A DNA stretch of 64,000 nucleotides from Bin87 sp965203855 (GCA_965203855.1 CBDBDN010000008.1:372001-436000); one strand, 5' to 3'. Counted from the stretch's first letter, positions 15,780 to 26,343 are shown. Notes: generated by a model not told the origin, from the sequence alone. Numbers and translations are program-made.

Positions 15780-17783
15780 TTACTCCCGTACCCCTTTCAC
15801 ATACTCCAGATAGACATAGTTGCCGTTGTTGGGGCCGAGGAATATGTACTCGGCCACCACATCCGGGTCCACCGTGGCGCTGACCGGCAGGGTCCAGCCG
15901 GGGATGGTGCCGACTTCGTAGAAAATCTCGTTGGAAACTTTCTGCCAGTCGGCAGTGGCATCGGCTTCGTTCAGCGCCCGCAGCGCCTTGTTCTTGTTTT
16001 CCTGGATGTCGTCGCTGGTGTACGCCCTAAAGAACCGCTCCGCGCTGTAGTAGAAGTGGACGCGGGTGTCAATCGGCGCCGCCGGCCCCCGGAACGGGTA
16101 CACGCAGCAGTCCGTGTTCAGGCTGCGATATTCGTTCCGCCAGTTGGAGAACTCAATCGGGTCCAGCTCCGGATCCAGGCCGATTTCGGCCCAGAACTTG
16201 GCCATCGCTTCCATCATGTCCGGCTGTTCCGGCACGCCCGACAGGGGGAACACCGGGATGCGGAAACTGAACCCGTTGGGGTAGCCGGCCTCGACCAGCA
16301 ACGCCTTGGCGCGTTCCGGGTCGTAGCCGTACAGCTCCTCCCACCGATCTTCCCATTCCGGGTTGTAGCCGGCGGCGAAGTCGGGCACCAGAGTAGCCAC
16401 CCACTGGCGGCCGCCGGCGCCCTTGAATATGGCGTCGTTAATCTGGTCGCGATCCAGCGCCTTGTTCATCGCCATCCGCACCAGCTTGCCGGTTTCGCCC
16501 GGCTCGTTCCACGGCATCATCTCGTCCCGTTGTCCGGCGATGTCGTAGCTGTCGCGGATTTCGGCCTGCTCGTCGGGCGTAACATCCGTTGGCACGCCTT
16601 TGGCGCCGGTAGCGAAGTACATTCCGCCAAAGACGGCAAAAGTCGTCTGCGCCGTTACCGAGCTGTCCCAAACTTCCAGGCCGTCGTCAATGGCGTCTTG
16701 CAGCAGGGCGCGGTTGATGGCGGCGATATGGCCTTCCCGCGCTTGCATAATCGCCAGGCGGGTGGCCGGCTCCCGCACATCCTTGATTTCAATTTCCCGA
16801 AAATCGGGATTGACGCGCCAGTGGTCATAGTCCACTCGTTCCCACAGCCAGCCTTCGCCTTCCGAGAACGAGCGGAATTCGTAAGGGCCGGTGCGGGCCG
16901 ACTGTTCATAGACCTTGTCCCGGCTTTGCTTGCAGTAGTTCAGCGGGTCGCCGGCTTCCGTGGTGCCGTAGTCATCCACTCCGTTGGGGCAGTCCTGATC
17001 CCACTGCGCCTTGCTGCTGATGGGCACGCCCCGATAGCCGGAGAACCAGTAGAGAAAGTCCACTGCCGGCCGCCGGTCCATATGGATGTTGACTTCGTAG
17101 TCGTTGACGATTTCGACGGCGCTGCCGGGGTCGGTGCGGAAAAAGTCGGAGTACGAAGCGCGGCATTCCGGGTTGGTGTAATACGCCAGCGAATGCTGCA
17201 CATCCTCGGCGGTGAACTCGCCCCAGCCGTGCTGCCACTGGACGCCCTGCCGCAGCTTGAAGTTCCAGGTGCGCCCGGTCGGGTCAATGCTCCATTCCGT
17301 GGCCAGCATCGGCTCATAGCTGCCGTCAAAGCGGCCGGCGTCCACCATAAACTCAGTGGACATCCGGTAGTTCACCACGCCGGCGCCGGTAACTTCGCAG
17401 TCCAGCATCGATTCCAGCGACGGGGGATCCAGGACGGCAATGAGCCGGTCGGTAACCAGTTCGCCCTCTCCGGTATCCGCCGGGGCTGCGGTAGGCCGGG
17501 GCGTGGCCTGCAACACCGAAGCGCGCTGCGTTGGGGTTGGCGGCACGGTGGCGTCGGCGGGCGCCGGCGTGTTGGTAGCCCGCGCCGGGGCCGGCGCCGG
17601 GGTATTAGTGGCGGCGGCGGGCGCGGCAGGCTGGGCCGGCGCCGTCGTAGCCGCGGCGGCGGGAGCAGCCGGCGCCGCAGCCGGTTCGTCGGCGGCGCCA
17701 GCACAGCCGACCAGCACGGCGGTTATCGCCAGCGTCGCCAGCAGCGCCAGCACAGGAAATCGCAAAAACCGCTGATACTCCAT
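15780..17783 (-). CDS. ABC transporter substrate-binding lipoprotein (family 5)
   Basis: A 667-residue extracellular solute-binding protein of the oligopeptide/nickel family (SBP_bac_5). A lipoprotein signal occupies residues 1-27 (LAITAVLVGC, lipid on Cys27). Residues 30-95 are an Ala/Thr/Pro linker, often seen in secreted lipoproteins of Chloroflexota. The binding domain starts near residue 110 with VTDRLIAVLDPPSLESMLD and includes the family strand GRTWNFKLRQGVQW. It is the first gene of the five-gene importer. The binding-site residues that would tell peptide from other ligands cannot be judged by eye. Confidence 0.93.
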   Translation of the reverse strand: MEYQRFLRFPVLALLATLAITAVLVGCAGAADEPAAAPAAPAAAATTAPAQPAAPAAATNTPAPAPARATNTPAPADATVPPTPTQRASVLQATPRPTAAPADTGEGELVTDRLIAVLDPPSLESMLDCEVTGAGVVNYRMSTEFMVDAGRFDGSYEPMLATEWSIDPTGRTWNFKLRQGVQWQHGWGEFTAEDVQHSLAYYTNPECRASYSDFFRTDPGSAVEIVNDYEVNIHMDRRPAVDFLYWFSGYRGVPISSKAQWDQDCPNGVDDYGTTEAGDPLNYCKQSRDKVYEQSARTGPYEFRSFSEGEGWLWERVDYDHWRVNPDFREIEIKDVREPATRLAIMQAREGHIAAINRALLQDAIDDGLEVWDSSVTAQTTFAVFGGMYFATGAKGVPTDVTPDEQAEIRDSYDIAGQRDEMMPWNEPGETGKLVRMAMNKALDRDQINDAIFKGAGGRQWVATLVPDFAAGYNPEWEDRWEELYGYDPERAKALLVEAGYPNGFSFRIPVFPLSGVPEQPDMMEAMAKFWAEIGLDPELDPIEFSNWRNEYRSLNTDCCVYPFRGPAAPIDTRVHFYYSAERFFRAYTSDDIQENKNKALRALNEADATADWQKVSNEIFYEVGTIPGWTLPVSATVDPDVVAEYIFLGPNNGNYVYLEYVKGVRE

Positions 17784-18296
17784 AAAGCCCTCCGGTTAAG
17801 TTGATTGAGGCCCGGACTGATTAGGGCCGCATTGAGATCCCCAGCCGCGCTGACGGAGCAATGCGGCTTTCCGCCAGCGGCCTGCGCCGGCAAATTAGCA
17901 GTATCCGCAACCCCAAGTCAACGCATCAGCGACAGCGGTGATTGACGATTTACGCCGGATTATACGCATTATTACATCTAAATAGCAAGGTTTGATTACG
18001 AAAAACGGCAACTATATCTAATTTGGAGAATGATTACGAACAGGCCGAATATAGCAATGTCGGATATTCAATATAATACGGCGCAATATATTGCCAAAAG
18101 CAATAATCATCATTCCTATTTTTCGCCGTCATTCCGAACCCCTGCCGTCATTCCGGCTGTCGCCGTAGTCCATCTCCGCAGCCAAATCCCTTTTATCCGG
18201 TACAGCCATGCCGTTCCGGGGCGCGGGCCAACGCCGCCCCAAAAGTGCTATACTATGCTCCGCAATTCCAGCCCACCGCTGCTATGGGACTCGCTT
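17784..18296. promoter_or_regulatory. AT-rich divergent intergenic region
   Basis: This 513-base region separates the transporter operon from the GYD-domain gene and holds no gene. It is much richer in A and T than the surroundings at 17930-18115. Two exact copies of TGATTACGAA lie at 17993-18002 and 18031-18040, and a 12-bp perfect palindrome GCAATATATTGC at 18083-18094; these are candidate operator sites. TATACT at 18249-18254 is a plausible -10 element for the GYD gene. A decayed pair of GTCATTCC repeats lies at 18127-18212. Confidence 0.5.
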
Positions 18297-18680
18297 ATGC
18301 CCCTCTATGTAATGCTTGCCAACTTTACCGGCCGCGGCCGCCGCATGGGGCAGGCCAACCCCAACCTGCTTACCGAAGCCGCTGCCGAAGTGGAAACCCC
18401 TGCCAGCAAAGTGCTCAGCCAGTATGCCGTGCTGGGCCGCTACGACTTCGTTATCATCACCGAAGCCAGCGACAACCAGTCGGCGGCCCGGCTTTCTCTG
18501 GAGCTGGGCGTCCGCGCCGGGCTGAACATTGAGACGCTGCCCGCTATGCCCATCGGAGTGCTGTCCGACGAGGACCATATCAGCTACCTGCGGGACGCCG
18601 CCGTTGCCCTGGGCTTCCGCAACGGCCCCGACGAAAACGATGCCGCCGACCCCTGGCGCATCCCGGCGAATGCCTCTTAG
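18297..18680 (+). CDS. GYD-domain protein
   Basis: A 127-residue protein whose first 95 residues match the GYD domain: MPLYVMLANFTGRGRR, then VLSQYAVLGRYDFVIITEAS and DNQSAARLSLELGVRAGLNI, then TLPAMPI. The family forms small ferredoxin-like folds; the function is unknown. I chose the ATG at 18297, where the domain begins; the frame is open upstream to 18030 but through repeats. A TATACT element lies 43 bases before the start. thiD follows 81 bases downstream. Confidence 0.85.
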   Translation: MPLYVMLANFTGRGRRMGQANPNLLTEAAAEVETPASKVLSQYAVLGRYDFVIITEASDNQSAARLSLELGVRAGLNIETLPAMPIGVLSDEDHISYLRDAAVALGFRNGPDENDAADPWRIPANAS

Positions 18681-18761
18681 TCTGCGCCGACTTATATCCC
18701 CCGGCATCCCGGACGCCGCCCAATTCGTTCCGTCCCGTTGCCCGCCGCCGCACTGAACCCG

Positions 18762-19568
<807 letters not shown>

Positions 19569-19664
19569 CGGCTGCCGGCGCCGGCCGGCGGCCATCAGCA
19601 TCAGCCCCCTGGATGCCGGCTTGCGCCGGGATGGCGATAAGCCCGGCAAAAACGCCGTCTATGC

Positions 19665-19670
19665 TATAAT
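19665..19670 (+). promoter_or_regulatory. -10 element of the ileS promoter
   Basis: TATAAT lies 40 bases before the ileS ATG. No good -35 match is seen at the usual distance. Confidence 0.5.
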
Positions 19671-19709
19671 CCTGCCCGGTATCCGACCCCGTCTTGAGGT
19701 TTGCCGGCT

Positions 19710-22700
19710 ATGGCTATGTTTGATGTCGTTTCCAGCCGGGTCAGTTTTCCCGACCTGGACGCCCAAGTCCTTGAATACTGGAAAGAGCGGGATGTTTTCC
19801 GCCGCTCCGTAGATGAACGCCCCGACGCCCCGCTCTTTATGATGTACGAGGGGCCGCCCACCGCCAACGGCAGCCCCGGCATTCATCATGTGCTGGCCCG
19901 CGTTTTCAAGGATGTCATCTGCCGCTACCGCACGATGAAAGGCTGCCGCGTTCCCCGCAAAGGCGGCTGGGATACCCACGGCCTCCCGGTGGAAATGGCC
20001 GTAGAACAGGAACTCGGCCTCTCCTCCAAGCGCGACATTGAGGAGTACGGCATCGCCGAATTCAACCAGCGCTGCCGCGAAAGCGTTTTCCGCTATGTCA
20101 AAGATTGGGAGGTGATGACCGACCGCATCGGGTTCTGGGTGGATATGGAAAACCCGTATGTAACCCTGGAAACCGATTACATTGAAACCGGCTGGTGGAT
20201 CCTCAAGCAGCTTTGGGAACAGGGGCTGCTTTACGAAGATCGGCGCGGCACGCCGCACTGTCCCCGCTGCGTTTCCAGCCTGTCCTCCCATGAAGTGGCG
20301 CTGGGCTACCGCGAAAACACGCCCGACCCGTCGGTGTTCATCCAGTTTGAGGCTCTGTCCGGGCTGGACGGCGCGCCGCCGCCGGCGCCGACCTATTTCC
20401 TGGCCTGGACTACCACTCCATGGACGCTGCCCGGCAACACGGCTTTGGCCGTTGACCCCGATGCCGAATACAGCATCGTTGAAACCGCCAACAACCGGGG
20501 CGAAACGGTGCGGCTGGTCCTGGCTACGGCTCTGCTCAATGCGCTGCGCGGCGATTATACGACGGTGGCAACGACGCCGGGTCGCGCGCTGGTCGGCATC
20601 CCCTACCGGCCCCTGTACGATGCGGCGGAGTACGGCGTACCCATCCGGCAGTTCACGCGCCGGCCCGGCCCCGGCGACGGCGCCATCGTAGAGCTGGAGG
20701 ACGCCGAGGGGTATTCCCCCAAAGTAGTCGCCGCCGATTTCGTCAGTATGGACGACGGCAGCGGCATCGTCCACATCGCCCCGGCTTTCGGCGACGAGGA
20801 CCTGGCGCTGGGCCGGGAACAAGAGCTGGCGTTTATCCAGCAGGTTGACTTGCAGGGCATCCTCACCGGCTCTTACCCCTTTGCCGGCAAGTTCGTCAAG
20901 GACGCCGACCCGGAAATCGCCGCCGACTTGGCCGCGCGCGGCCTGCTGTATCACCAGGACATCTACCGTCATACCTACCCGTTCTGCTGGCGCTGCGACA
21001 CGCCATTGCTGTATTACGCCAAAACCAGCTGGTACATTCGCACCACCGCGCGCAAAGACCGCCTGGTGGACATCAACAGCGGCATCAACTGGTATCCCGA
21101 ACACATCCGCGAGGGGCGGTTCGGGGAATGGCTCCGCAACAATGTGGATTGGGCCATCAGCCGGGAACGCTATTGGGGAACGCCCATCCCCATCTGGCGC
21201 TGCGACCGCTGCGACGCTATGGAATGCATCGGCAGCGTAGCCGAGCTGGGCGCGCGCTCCGGGCAGGATGTCGGCGGCCTTGACCTGCACCGCCCCTATG
21301 TTGATGAAGTCGCTTTCCCCTGCCGGGCGGACGGCTGCGCCGGCACGCTTTCGCGCATCCCGGAAGTAATGGACTGCTGGTTTGACTCCGGCATGATGCC
21401 CTACGCCCAGTTCCATTACCCCTTTGAGAACGAGACCATCAGCAGCGACGGACGCTTGCCCGCCGACTACATCTGCGAAGCCGTGGACCAGACCCGGGGC
21501 TGGTTCTACAGCCTGCACGCCCTGGCGACGCTGCTCAACGATGATGTCGCTTATCGCAATGTCATCTGCCTGGGGCTGATTCTGGACGGGCGCGGGCGCA
21601 AGATGAGCAAGCGGCTGGGCAACATCGTCGAGCCGATGCCCCTGCTGGACACGCATGGCGCCGACGCCATCCGCTGGTGCCTGTTCACCGCCGCGCCCGC
21701 CGGCGAACCGCGCCGCTTCTCCGACCGCCTGGTGCAGCAGACCTTGCGCCAGGTGCTGCTTACCTTCTGGAATGTCTATTCATTCTTTACCAACTACGCC
21801 AACATTGACGAGTTTGAGCCGTCGCAGATCCCGGACGGCTGGCGCCCCGAAGCGGAGCTGGATCGCTGGATCCTCTCCGAACTCAACCGCCTGGTTCAGG
21901 TTGTGGACGGCCATCTGGACCGCTACAACCCGACCGACGCCGGCCGCCGGATTCAGGAATTCATTGATGTCCTTTCCAACTGGTATGTGCGCCGTTCCCG
22001 CCGCCGGTTCTGGAAGTCGGAAAGCGACGCCGACAAGCTGGGCGCCTACGCCACGCTGTACCGCTGCCTTACTACGACCGCCCGGCTGATGGCGCCGCTG
22101 GCTCCGTTTATCGCCGAGCAGATGTACCGCAACCTGGAGCTGCGCTACGACGCCAACGCCCCCGACAGCGTGCATCTGGCCGACTACCCGACTGCCGATG
22201 CGTCGCTGATTGACCCGGAGATTATGAACGCAACGCAGCTGGCGATCCGCGTTTCCAGCATGGGCCGCTCCGCCCGCAGCAAGGCCGGCCTCAAAGTGCG
22301 GCAGCCGCTGGCATCGGTAGCCGTCCGCACCCGCACTCCGTCCGAATGGGCCTACATTGAGCAGGTGCGTCCGCAAATCCTCGAGGAACTGAACATCCGG
22401 GAACTCCAGCCTATGGACGCCGGCCAGGACATCTATAACCGGGCCCGCAGCGCGGCCGGGGATGACGGCGATGCGGTAGTGTCGGTCAACGGCTACTCGG
22501 CCAACCTGGAGGCCGGGTATATGGTGGCGGTGGACGCCACTATCACGCCGGAACTGGCGGACGAAGGATTGGCGCGCGAACTGGCGCATCGTATCCAGAA
22601 CCTCCGCAAGTCGGCCCGTTTTGAGATTACGGACCGCATCATTACCTACTATCAGGGCCCGGACGATGTGGGGCGCGTAATGGCCGCCCACGGCGACTAC

Positions 22701-22838
22701 ATCCGGCAGGAAACCCTCAGCGACGCCATTACCCCGCTGACGCCCGGCGCCGTCCCGGATGACGCCGCCAAGTCGGAAACCGCCAAAGTTGAGGGGATGG
22801 AAGTAACCCTCGCCGTAAGCCGGGCGATTGCCGGGTAA
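19710..22838 (+). CDS. ileS: Isoleucyl-tRNA synthetase (type 2, eukaryal/archaeal-like)
   Basis: Charges tRNA-Ile and edits mischarged valine. At about 1,042 residues it is longer than most bacterial IleS. The class I motifs are PPTANGSPGIHHVLARVFKD (HxxH form of HIGH) and GRKMSKRLGNIVEPM. The editing domain carries the Trp-rich strand LAWTTTPWTLPGNTALAV. The form 'GSPGIHHVLAR' and the overall length are those of the second, eukaryal-like type, which in other bacteria is often mupirocin-tolerant; that property is inferred from type. Start ATG 19710 follows TTGAGG by about 10 bases. Confidence 0.96.
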   Translation: MAMFDVVSSRVSFPDLDAQVLEYWKERDVFRRSVDERPDAPLFMMYEGPPTANGSPGIHHVLARVFKDVICRYRTMKGCRVPRKGGWDTHGLPVEMAVEQELGLSSKRDIEEYGIAEFNQRCRESVFRYVKDWEVMTDRIGFWVDMENPYVTLETDYIETGWWILKQLWEQGLLYEDRRGTPHCPRCVSSLSSHEVALGYRENTPDPSVFIQFEALSGLDGAPPPAPTYFLAWTTTPWTLPGNTALAVDPDAEYSIVETANNRGETVRLVLATALLNALRGDYTTVATTPGRALVGIPYRPLYDAAEYGVPIRQFTRRPGPGDGAIVELEDAEGYSPKVVAADFVSMDDGSGIVHIAPAFGDEDLALGREQELAFIQQVDLQGILTGSYPFAGKFVKDADPEIAADLAARGLLYHQDIYRHTYPFCWRCDTPLLYYAKTSWYIRTTARKDRLVDINSGINWYPEHIREGRFGEWLRNNVDWAISRERYWGTPIPIWRCDRCDAMECIGSVAELGARSGQDVGGLDLHRPYVDEVAFPCRADGCAGTLSRIPEVMDCWFDSGMMPYAQFHYPFENETISSDGRLPADYICEAVDQTRGWFYSLHALATLLNDDVAYRNVICLGLILDGRGRKMSKRLGNIVEPMPLLDTHGADAIRWCLFTAAPAGEPRRFSDRLVQQTLRQVLLTFWNVYSFFTNYANIDEFEPSQIPDGWRPEAELDRWILSELNRLVQVVDGHLDRYNPTDAGRRIQEFIDVLSNWYVRRSRRRFWKSESDADKLGAYATLYRCLTTTARLMAPLAPFIAEQMYRNLELRYDANAPDSVHLADYPTADASLIDPEIMNATQLAIRVSSMGRSARSKAGLKVRQPLASVAVRTRTPSEWAYIEQVRPQILEELNIRELQPMDAGQDIYNRARSAAGDDGDAVVSVNGYSANLEAGYMVAVDATITPELADEGLARELAHRIQNLRKSARFEITDRIITYYQGPDDVGRVMAAHGDYIRQETLSDAITPLTPGAVPDDAAKSETAKVEGMEVTLAVSRAIAG

Positions 22839-22888
22839 TCGGTATAACCGGGGTAACCGGGATAATCAGGATAACCGGGATAACCAAC
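22836..22888 (+). repeat. 9-bp tandem repeat between ileS and mutM
   Basis: About five copies of CGGGATAAC (with small variants) fill the 51-base gap between the stop of ileS and the ATG of mutM and run into the mutM ribosome-binding region. No clear Shine-Dalgarno site is present otherwise. Confidence 0.75.
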
Positions 22889-22889
22889 G

Positions 22890-23702
22890 ATGCCCGAACT
22901 CCCCGAAGTAGAAAACGCCCGCCAGTATCTGCTCCGTTCCGGGCTGGCGGGCCGGCGTCTCGGCGCCCCGGAAATTACCTGGTCCAATACCGTCCGCAAG
23001 CCGTCGGTAGGCGAGTTTATTGAGGGCGTGGCCGGCCGCTGCGTTGCCGATGTGGGCCGGCGCGGCAAATATCTGCTGGCGGCGCTGGACGACGGCGGCT
23101 ATCTCGTGCTGCATCTGGGGATGACTGGCAGCCTCCGCATCCATAGCGCCGAACAGGAACGCCCGGCGATGACCCGGCATATACTCCCGCTGGACGACGG
23201 GCGGGAACTGCGCTTTATGGATCCGCGCAAGTTCGGCCATCTCTGGCTGCTGGACGACCCGGAGCAGGCTTACGGCAAGATGGGGCCGGAGCCGCTGTCG
23301 GCGGATTTTACCGCCGCTGCGCTGGCGGCGGCGTTGCAGGGCCGCAAAGCTCCGGTCAAGGCGCTGCTGCTGGAGCAGTCCGTAGTCGCCGGGCTGGGCA
23401 ACCTGTATGTGGACGAATCCCTGTTCCAATCCGGCATCCATCCCGAAAGGCCGGGCAGTAGCATCGGCGACGCTGAAATTGCTAGGCTGCATACGGCGAT
23501 AGTTGCCACAATTACCCGCGCCACGCAGGCTTATGACACGGCGAGGAATGCGGAATGGCCCGACCCGCCAAACGCGCTGGCGCCGTGGACTATCCCGCGC
23601 CGCAAGGACGCGGCCTGCCCGCAGTGCGGCACCATCGTGCAGCTCCTCAAAGTGCGCGGACGCAGCAGCTGGTACTGCCCGGAGTGCCAACCTATCGGAT
23701 AA
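22890..23702 (+). CDS. mutM: Formamidopyrimidine-DNA glycosylase
   Basis: Removes 8-oxoguanine and ring-opened purines from DNA and cuts the abasic site. The protein starts MPELPEVENAR; Pro2 and Glu3 form the active site after Met removal. MTGSLRI and the lysine of KAPVKALLLEQSVVAGLGN are family hallmarks. The C-terminal zinc finger is complete (CPQCGTIVQLLKVRGRSSWY then CPECQ). At 270 residues it is of standard length. It lies downstream of ileS and probably shares its transcript. Confidence 0.95.
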   Translation: MPELPEVENARQYLLRSGLAGRRLGAPEITWSNTVRKPSVGEFIEGVAGRCVADVGRRGKYLLAALDDGGYLVLHLGMTGSLRIHSAEQERPAMTRHILPLDDGRELRFMDPRKFGHLWLLDDPEQAYGKMGPEPLSADFTAAALAAALQGRKAPVKALLLEQSVVAGLGNLYVDESLFQSGIHPERPGSSIGDAEIARLHTAIVATITRATQAYDTARNAEWPDPPNALAPWTIPRRKDAACPQCGTIVQLLKVRGRSSWYCPECQPIG

Positions 23703-23899
23703 TGCCCCCGCTCCATCACGGAAAGGTTGCGGTGAGGGACGGAGTGACCGCAGCGATATTGACGGAATCCGGGCTGCCCCCTACACTATCGCCAAGACCT
23801 TTGCTGCCCTGCCTGCGCCGCGCCTGCCCCGCAGTAGCCCGCAGCCCGTGGACACCAGGATGACGACATCGATGGCGACATCATCGGAGGCTGACTAAT

Positions 23900-26050
23900 A
23901 TGGCCGGTTACCGCAAGCACGAAGCCCAGGATTGGGCCTGGCAAAATCTGCAAGGCCAGTGGACAACGCTCGTTACCCCTTTCACCCCTGACAACCAGGT
24001 GGATACCGCCGGCCTGCGCCACAACATCCGGCACATCCGCAGCCTCGGCGTCCGCGGCGGCGGCTGTACCTGGAATATGGGCGAATTCTGGAGCCTCACC
24101 GAAGCGGAACGCCGCATCGTAATGGATACCGTTGCCGACGAAGCCGCCGGCCGCTGGCTCATCGGCGCCCATATTACCCACACTGCTTTGCAGGAAAGCA
24201 TCGCCCTGGCGCACCACGCCCAGCAGCGCGGCTTTGACCTGCTGATTATCGCCCCATCCTATATGGTCACCAAGACCGAGGATCAGGTCGTCGACTTTAT
24301 GCGCCGCGTCGCCGACAACACCGACCTGGCGATGATGTTCTACAACTCTCCGCAGTTCGGCATCACCATCAGTCCGCAGGGACTCAAGCGGCTCTGCGCC
24401 ATCCCCAATGTGGTCGGCGTCAAAGAGGCCAGCTTCAACCAGCAAATTTCCATTGAAACCCATCTGCTGGCCGGCCGGGACGCTATCATCAGCACGCCGG
24501 ACGAATGGATTTTCCACAAGGCGAAAGAGCTGGGCTTCCGCCAGCAGGTAATGTTCGCCAACACTTCCGACTGGCGCTTTGACACGCCCGAACACAACTA
24601 CTATGTCCAGTTCATCGACCGCGCCACGGCCGGCGACCACGACATGGACTTTTACAACCGCCATCTCAAAGACATCAAGGCGTTGTCCGACAAGTGGTGG
24701 GGCGGCACGATGCAGCGCACCAGCGGCTGCCTGCCGGTGTCAATGTGCAAGGCGTGGGGCGAGATGATGGGGCTGGCCGGCGGCTCCGTGCGCGCGCCGC
24801 TGGTTGACCTCACCGCCGATGAAAAGGCGGAACTGTGGCGCGAACTGCAACCGCTGCTGCCTCGCCGGGAGGCCCCGGCCGCGCCCGCCCGTGAAGTCAT
24901 CCGGGCCGGCGGCGTTGGCGCCGGTCGCGCCCATGCCCCCTGGCTACAGGGCAACGGACACCGCGCGCCCGGCGCCCATCCCGACCTGGCCGACTCCGGG
25001 ATGATGCTGCTGGTCAGTGTCCAGAATATGGCGGAAGCGCTGGAAGCCGACCGGGGCGGCGCCGACATTATTGATGTCAAAAACTTGCAGGAGGCGCTGG
25101 TCGGTTCCGGCCATCCCAATCTGGTGCGCGAAGTCCGCGAGCGCATCCCCGCCCACAAACACGTGAGCGTTACCCTGGGCGTCGTCCCCAACCAGCCCGG
25201 CACTGTCGCAATGGCAGTTCACGCCGCTACCCTGCTCAACGCTACCTCCGTAAAGGTCGGGTTCCAGGTTGCCGACTATGCCACCGCCGTGGAAGTGTTG
25301 CAGGAAGCCCGCGCCGCCATCGGCGACGCCGACACCAAGCTGATTGGCTCCCTTTTCGCCGACAACCTGGTCTTTGAGGGCGGCTTGGATCCCAATCTGA
25401 TGGTGCGGCTCGCCAAAGACGGCCAGTGCGACGGATTCCTGATTGACACGCTTACCAAAGACGGGCGCAACCTGTTTGACTTTATGCCGGAATCCGTCCT
25501 GCGGGATATGGTGATGGAAGCCAAGCAAGCCGGGTTGAGCACCGCCCTCAGCGGACACCTCAAGCTGGACAACCTGGACGAACTGGCCCGCGTCAACCCC
25601 GACATTGTAGGCGTGCGCGGCGCCGTCTGCTCCAGCGGCGACCGTGACCGTGCCGTCGCCTGGGAAGCCGTCGCCTATTTCAAGGAGCAGCTGGAGCTCC
25701 GCAAGAGCGGCCAGATTGATGTCCGCGCTCCGGTCGGCGCGGTTCCCGGCGGCAACGGAAACGGTAGCGGTATCGTCAATGGCAGCGGCGGCAACGGACA
25801 CCGCAGCGGCGGCGGCTGGACGGTCATCGACGGACGCGGCAAGAACTGCGCCGGCGTCATCGCCGCCCTCAGCCGGCAGATGGAATACGACCGCACTTCC
25901 TTCGTAGAAGCCGTGCTGCACGACGCCCTCAACATCTATGATGTTACCTATTGGGCCGAGCAGAACGGCCATCGCCTGCTGACGCAGCGCAAGGAAAACG
26001 ACGGCACGCTGCGGATACTGATTGAACCGCACGCTACCGTCGTTGCCTAG
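23900..26050 (+). CDS. Three-domain fusion: DapA-like aldolase, MfnB-like synthase, TusA-like domain
   Basis: A 716-residue fusion, start ATG 23900 after GGAGG. Residues 1-310 are a dihydrodipicolinate synthase/N-acetylneuraminate lyase-type barrel with MGEFWSLTEAER, Tyr148 (MFYNSPQFG) and the Schiff-base Lys175 (VVGVKEA). Residues 368-610 match (5-formylfuran-3-yl)methyl phosphate synthase MfnB: MMLLVSVQNMAEALEA, IIDVKN (Lys394, domain position 27), VKVGF (Lys452, position 85) and DTLTKDG (Lys520, position 153), all expected catalytic lysines. After a Gly/Asn linker, residues 641-716 resemble TusA, with Cys650 kept but the CPxP prolines lost. MfnB makes the furan precursor of methanofuran from glyceraldehyde 3-phosphate. 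The fusion's product is unknown; a furan or sulfur-containing cofactor is one guess. Confidence 0.8.
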   Translation: MAGYRKHEAQDWAWQNLQGQWTTLVTPFTPDNQVDTAGLRHNIRHIRSLGVRGGGCTWNMGEFWSLTEAERRIVMDTVADEAAGRWLIGAHITHTALQESIALAHHAQQRGFDLLIIAPSYMVTKTEDQVVDFMRRVADNTDLAMMFYNSPQFGITISPQGLKRLCAIPNVVGVKEASFNQQISIETHLLAGRDAIISTPDEWIFHKAKELGFRQQVMFANTSDWRFDTPEHNYYVQFIDRATAGDHDMDFYNRHLKDIKALSDKWWGGTMQRTSGCLPVSMCKAWGEMMGLAGGSVRAPLVDLTADEKAELWRELQPLLPRREAPAAPAREVIRAGGVGAGRAHAPWLQGNGHRAPGAHPDLADSGMMLLVSVQNMAEALEADRGGADIIDVKNLQEALVGSGHPNLVREVRERIPAHKHVSVTLGVVPNQPGTVAMAVHAATLLNATSVKVGFQVADYATAVEVLQEARAAIGDADTKLIGSLFADNLVFEGGLDPNLMVRLAKDGQCDGFLIDTLTKDGRNLFDFMPESVLRDMVMEAKQAGLSTALSGHLKLDNLDELARVNPDIVGVRGAVCSSGDRDRAVAWEAVAYFKEQLELRKSGQIDVRAPVGAVPGGNGNGSGIVNGSGGNGHRSGGGWTVIDGRGKNCAGVIAALSRQMEYDRTSFVEAVLHDALNIYDVTYWAEQNGHRLLTQRKENDGTLRILIEPHATVVA

Positions 26051-26081
26051 ATACGGGCCGCGCGCCAAATCCGGTATCTTA

Positions 26082-26111
26082 CAAGGGGCGGGCCGTAAAG
26101 TCCGCCCCTTG
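26082..26111 (+). terminator. Strong inverted repeat after the fusion gene
   Basis: CAAGGGGCGG pairs with CCGCCCCTTG around a 10-base loop, followed by ATTAG with few T. It is a probable transcription end for the fusion gene. The following 230 bases to 26343 hold no gene. Confidence 0.5.
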
Positions 26112-26343
26112 ATTAGACTCTGTTCCATTGGGGCATCTGCCGTTGACCCGTGCGGCGAACCGCCCCTATCGAATCCGGCCCTGTATCCGGTTCAACGATG
26201 ACAACGGATGATGAATCTATTGCACCGTTGCTTTCCAACAGGAAAGCCCCTTGATGCGAAGCGTCCGGTTGTTGCGGGATAGGTTTCCCCGCCAGCGCTT
26301 GGCGGAATGCGTCATCCGATTGCGGGTTGGGCCATTCAATTGC

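Noticed and set aside
15702..17804. A 700-codon open frame on the plus strand
   Set aside because: It lies entirely opposite the substrate-binding lipoprotein, reads as His/Arg/Gly-rich sequence without motifs, and results from GC-rich third positions. Similar long antisense frames opposite the thiolase (4314-5228), trpS (41336-43498), ileS (19659-21656), the amidase (50021-52189) and hppA (55609-57549) were rejected for the same reason.
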